From: Comamonadaceae bacterium
GTDB taxonomy: Bacteria; Pseudomonadota; Gammaproteobacteria; Burkholderiales; Burkholderiaceae_C
Assembly (NCBI GenBank): GCA_027490485.1
Contig: JAIXYA010000293.1
Coordinates: 1-8,042 of the forward strand
Length of the DNA: 8,042 nucleotides
Direction of reading: 5' to 3'
Under the pieces are notes generated by a model. It did not search any database and was not told the DNA's origin. It saw nothing but the letters and a program-made list of their open reading frames with translations. Positions 5,882 through 8,042 of the stretch are shown here, piece after piece (positions within the stretch are counted from its first letter, which is position 1; each line of letters begins with the position of its first letter). A program made the translations under genes and the position numbers.

Positions 5882-6864
5882 GTACGCCACAAGGACACTT
5901 GGAAACACTGCCGCGCAGCGTGCACCTCTTGCTGGTCTTGGGCTTGATCGCTTTGCTGGCCTTTCCATTTGCCGGACAAGACTTCTACACCCAGATGGTC
6001 ACACGCATGATGATCTTGGCCATCTTTGCCATGAGCTTGGATTTGCTGCAAGGCATCACCGGTTTGGTGTCCTTGGGGCATGCGGCTTATTTTGGGGTGG
6101 CTGGCTATGTCTTGGCTTTTTTGTCCCCCGCCGATGCAGGGGCCAGCTGGCTGACCAGCTTGCCTTTGGCTGTCTTGGCGTCAGCCTTGCTGGCTTTGAC
6201 CATCGGTTTTTTTGTGGTCCGCACCCAAGGCATTTACTTCATCATGGTCACCATGGCGTTTGCACAAATGGTGTATTTCCTGTTTTTTGACAACAAGGCT
6301 TTGGGTGGCTCTGACGGCCTGTACGTCAATGTGCGCCCTGCCGCTTTGGGCTTGGACTTTGAGAATAAGCAGGTGATGTATTTCTTCACCTTGGCCTGCT
6401 TGGTGCTGACCTATGCGTTTTTGCGCCGCCTTTTGTGGAGCCCTTTCGGTAGAACGCTCAACGGCATTCGTTTGAACGAACACCGCACCCAGGCCTTGGG
6501 CTATGCCAGCTTCAGCTACAAGCTCACCGCCTTCACCTTGGCGGGTGCATTGGCCGGGTTGGCGGGCTATTTGTGGGCTGCGCAGTCGGGCTATGTCAAC
6601 CCTGAGTTGATGGGCTTTCACATGAGCGCCCACGCCATCATGATGGTGATTTTGGGTGGCATGGGCAATGTGGCGGGGGCCTTGATCGGTGCTTTTGGCT
6701 TTGAGCTATTCCTGCACTTTTTCAAAGACCTGCCCAAAGTGGGCGAGTTCGATTTGGGCAAACATTGGCAGTTGTGGATGGGCACATTGATTGTGTTGGT
6801 GGTGGTCGTTGCACCCCAAGGCCTGATGGGCTTGCTGCGCCCTCGGAGTTCACAAGATGACTGA
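5878..6864 (+). CDS. ABC transporter permease, LivM type
   Basis: This 328-residue inner-membrane permease is the second channel subunit. An N-terminal hydrophobic helix (16-32) is followed by GITGLVSLGHAAYFGVAGY (59-77), the LivM signature. VVRTQGIYFIMVTMAFAQ (113-130) follows. The coupling loop GRTLNGIRLNEHRTQALGY spans 191-209, and GGMGNVAGALIGA (260-272) lies near the end. The C-terminal tail is short and polar. ATG 5878 overlaps the previous stop in ATGA and has AGAAGG about 12 nt upstream. The frame continues upstream to 5698 inside the previous gene, but that extension has no family match. Length is near the usual 300-350 residues. No missing motif or frameshift is visible. Confidence 0.92.
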   Translation: MSTPQGHLETLPRSVHLLLVLGLIALLAFPFAGQDFYTQMVTRMMILAIFAMSLDLLQGITGLVSLGHAAYFGVAGYVLAFLSPADAGASWLTSLPLAVLASALLALTIGFFVVRTQGIYFIMVTMAFAQMVYFLFFDNKALGGSDGLYVNVRPAALGLDFENKQVMYFFTLACLVLTYAFLRRLLWSPFGRTLNGIRLNEHRTQALGYASFSYKLTAFTLAGALAGLAGYLWAAQSGYVNPELMGFHMSAHAIMMVILGGMGNVAGALIGAFGFELFLHFFKDLPKVGEFDLGKHWQLWMGTLIVLVVVVAPQGLMGLLRPRSSQDD

Positions 6865-7621
6865 AGCCTTGCTCCAAGCCCAATCTCTCAGCAAACGCTT
6901 TGGCGGTTTGTTGGCGGTCAATGATGTTTCGTTGTCGCTTTACAAAGACCAACTGCACGCCGTGATCGGCCCCAATGGCGCGGGTAAAACCACCCTCACC
7001 CATTTGCTCAGCGGTGACATCCCAGCCAGCAGTGGCGAGTTGTGGCTCAAAGGTCAATCGGTCACGGGTTGGCCACACCACCGTTTGTCCTTGCAGGGTT
7101 TGGGACGCAGTTACCAAAAGACCAATGTGTTTTTGCCGCTGACGGTGTGGGACAACCTGATGCTGGCCGCCCAAGCACGGGACGCACATGCCCCTTACAA
7201 CCCCTTGTCGTGGTTTGGTCGCGCCGATCAACAGACCTTCGTTGCACAGCGTGCAGACCGTGCTTTGCAAATGACAGGTCTGGCCTCGGTGCGCGACAAA
7301 ACCGCTGCGGTGCTGAGCCATGGGATTCAACGTCAACTTGAAATCGCCATGGTCTTGGCGACAGAGCCTGAGGTGCTGCTGCTGGATGAGCCCTTGGCAG
7401 GCATGGGTGCAGCAGAAGCAGAAACCATGGTGGCATTGCTGCAAGCATTGAAAAAAGACCACGCCATGCTGCTGGTCGAACACGACATGGACGCGGTGTT
7501 TGCCTTGGCAGATGTGCTGACTGTCATGGTCAACGGCACCGTGATTGCCAGCGGAACGCCTGAATCGATTCGAAGCGACGCCAAAGTGCAAGCGGCATAC
7601 CTTGGCGAGGCCACAGCATGA
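6857..7621 (+). CDS. ABC transporter ATP-binding protein, LivG type
   Basis: This 254-residue cytoplasmic ATPase drives the importer as a heterodimer with the LivF-type subunit. Visible motifs are Walker A GPNGAGKT (38-45), Q-loop Gln87 (SYQKTN), an ABC signature variant LSHGIQRQLEIA (153-164), Walker B VLLLDEP (173-179) with catalytic Glu178, and switch His209 (VEHD). The insertion between the Q-loop and the signature (about 105-135) is typical of LivG. ATG 6857 overlaps the preceding stop by 8 nt and has GGAG (6845-6848) at suitable spacing. The signature residue after LSHG is Ile rather than the more usual Gln or Glu. All other catalytic residues are intact, so the protein should be active. 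Confidence 0.93.
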   Translation: MTEALLQAQSLSKRFGGLLAVNDVSLSLYKDQLHAVIGPNGAGKTTLTHLLSGDIPASSGELWLKGQSVTGWPHHRLSLQGLGRSYQKTNVFLPLTVWDNLMLAAQARDAHAPYNPLSWFGRADQQTFVAQRADRALQMTGLASVRDKTAAVLSHGIQRQLEIAMVLATEPEVLLLDEPLAGMGAAEAETMVALLQALKKDHAMLLVEHDMDAVFALADVLTVMVNGTVIASGTPESIRSDAKVQAAYLGEATA

Positions 7622-8042
7622 GCAACACGCTTTTGACAGTACGCGGTCTCAACACCTATTACGGTGCCAGCCATGTATTGCGCGACCTGGATTTCACCAT
7701 TGAGCGGGGACAAACCGTGGGCCTCATGGGGCGCAATGGCATGGGCAAGTCCACCCTCTTGAAAAGCATCACTGGCTTGGTCAAACCTCGCAGCGGCACC
7801 ATCACGTTTCAAGGCAAGGCCATACACGCTGAAACACCTTATGCCATCGCCAATCAAGGCATGGCTTATGTGCCCGAGGGACGCGGTATTTTTGGCAACC
7901 TGAGTGTTCACGAAAACTTGGTGATGGCTGCTCGCCCCGGCATTCGCGGTCAACAAGACTGGACCTACCAAAGGGTGCTGGACACCTTCCCGCGCTTGGG
8001 CGAACGCTTGGGTCACGGCGGTCAGCAACTGAGCGGCGGCGA
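7618..8042 (+). CDS. ABC transporter ATP-binding protein, LivF type (3' end outside window)
   Basis: The frame starts at ATG 7618, overlapping the LivG stop in ATGA, with CGAGG (7606-7610) as ribosome site. It runs open to the window edge (141 codons plus 2 nt). Visible motifs are Walker A GRNGMGKST (38-46), the LivF-characteristic VPEGRGIF (85-92), where Glu replaces the Q-loop Gln, and NLSVHENL (94-101). The first residues of the ABC signature, LSGG (138-141), are present, and the next codon begins GA. Walker B, the D-loop and the switch His lie beyond the edge. The full family length is about 235-240 residues, so roughly 40% is missing. It would complete the importer; further catabolic genes may follow. 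Confidence 0.92.
   Translation, partial: MSNTLLTVRGLNTYYGASHVLRDLDFTIERGQTVGLMGRNGMGKSTLLKSITGLVKPRSGTITFQGKAIHAETPYAIANQGMAYVPEGRGIFGNLSVHENLVMAARPGIRGQQDWTYQRVLDTFPRLGERLGHGGQQLSGG

Noticed and set aside
6722..7591. A 289-codon minus-strand frame opposite LivM/LivG
   Set aside because: It is rich in His/Gln/Cys, as is typical of antisense frames of this codon bias. The + strand has complete ABC ATPase motifs.
7333..8028. A 231-codon minus-strand frame opposite LivG/LivF
   Set aside because: It has no recognisable motif, while both + strand ATPases show Walker A and other conserved residues.

Overview
The window looks like a chromosomal segment from a betaproteobacterium, most likely Burkholderiales/Comamonadaceae. 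This is judged from the codon style, the encoded proteins, CCA-encoding tRNA genes, and a benzoyl-CoA (box-type) catabolic operon with a matching operator. It is an inference; no database was searched.

Left part (1-1929, all + strand): the 3' end of a YfcG/YghU-type glutathione S-transferase, then two genes of unknown function (512-1204 and 1270-1929). These two are tandem paralogs. One encodes a lipoprotein and the other a secreted soluble protein. They share a C-terminal domain with six cysteines in almost identical spacing (33/29-30/6/33/13). Hairpins lie before each of them, and neither has an obvious Shine-Dalgarno sequence at normal spacing.

Middle part (1930-2233): two minus-strand tRNA genes, tRNA-Pro(TGG) then tRNA-Arg(TCT), separated by a strong bidirectional terminator-like hairpin. 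A 94-bp divergent control region follows. It holds a tRNA-Pro promoter reading left and a catabolic promoter reading right. The catabolic promoter carries an exact TGCA-N6-TGCA element, the operator core I recall for the benzoyl-CoA-responsive repressors BoxR/BzdR, plus a second one-mismatch copy.

Right part (2234-8042, all + strand): one tightly packed operon. It encodes a benzoate-CoA ligase (bclA), a periplasmic substrate-binding protein, two LivH/LivM-type membrane permeases and two LivG/LivF-type ATPases, the last cut by the window edge just inside its ABC signature motif. The ABC genes overlap each other by 1, 4, 8 and 4 nt. The likely logic is ATP-driven uptake of benzoate or a close aromatic acid, intracellular activation to the CoA thioester, and induction when benzoyl-CoA relieves a BoxR-type repressor. 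The box oxygenase/reductase/lyase genes would be expected just outside the window.

The least explained elements are the six-cysteine paralog pair and the RNA hairpins around it. The most informative regulatory signal is the double BoxR-type site on what may be a leaderless bclA promoter.
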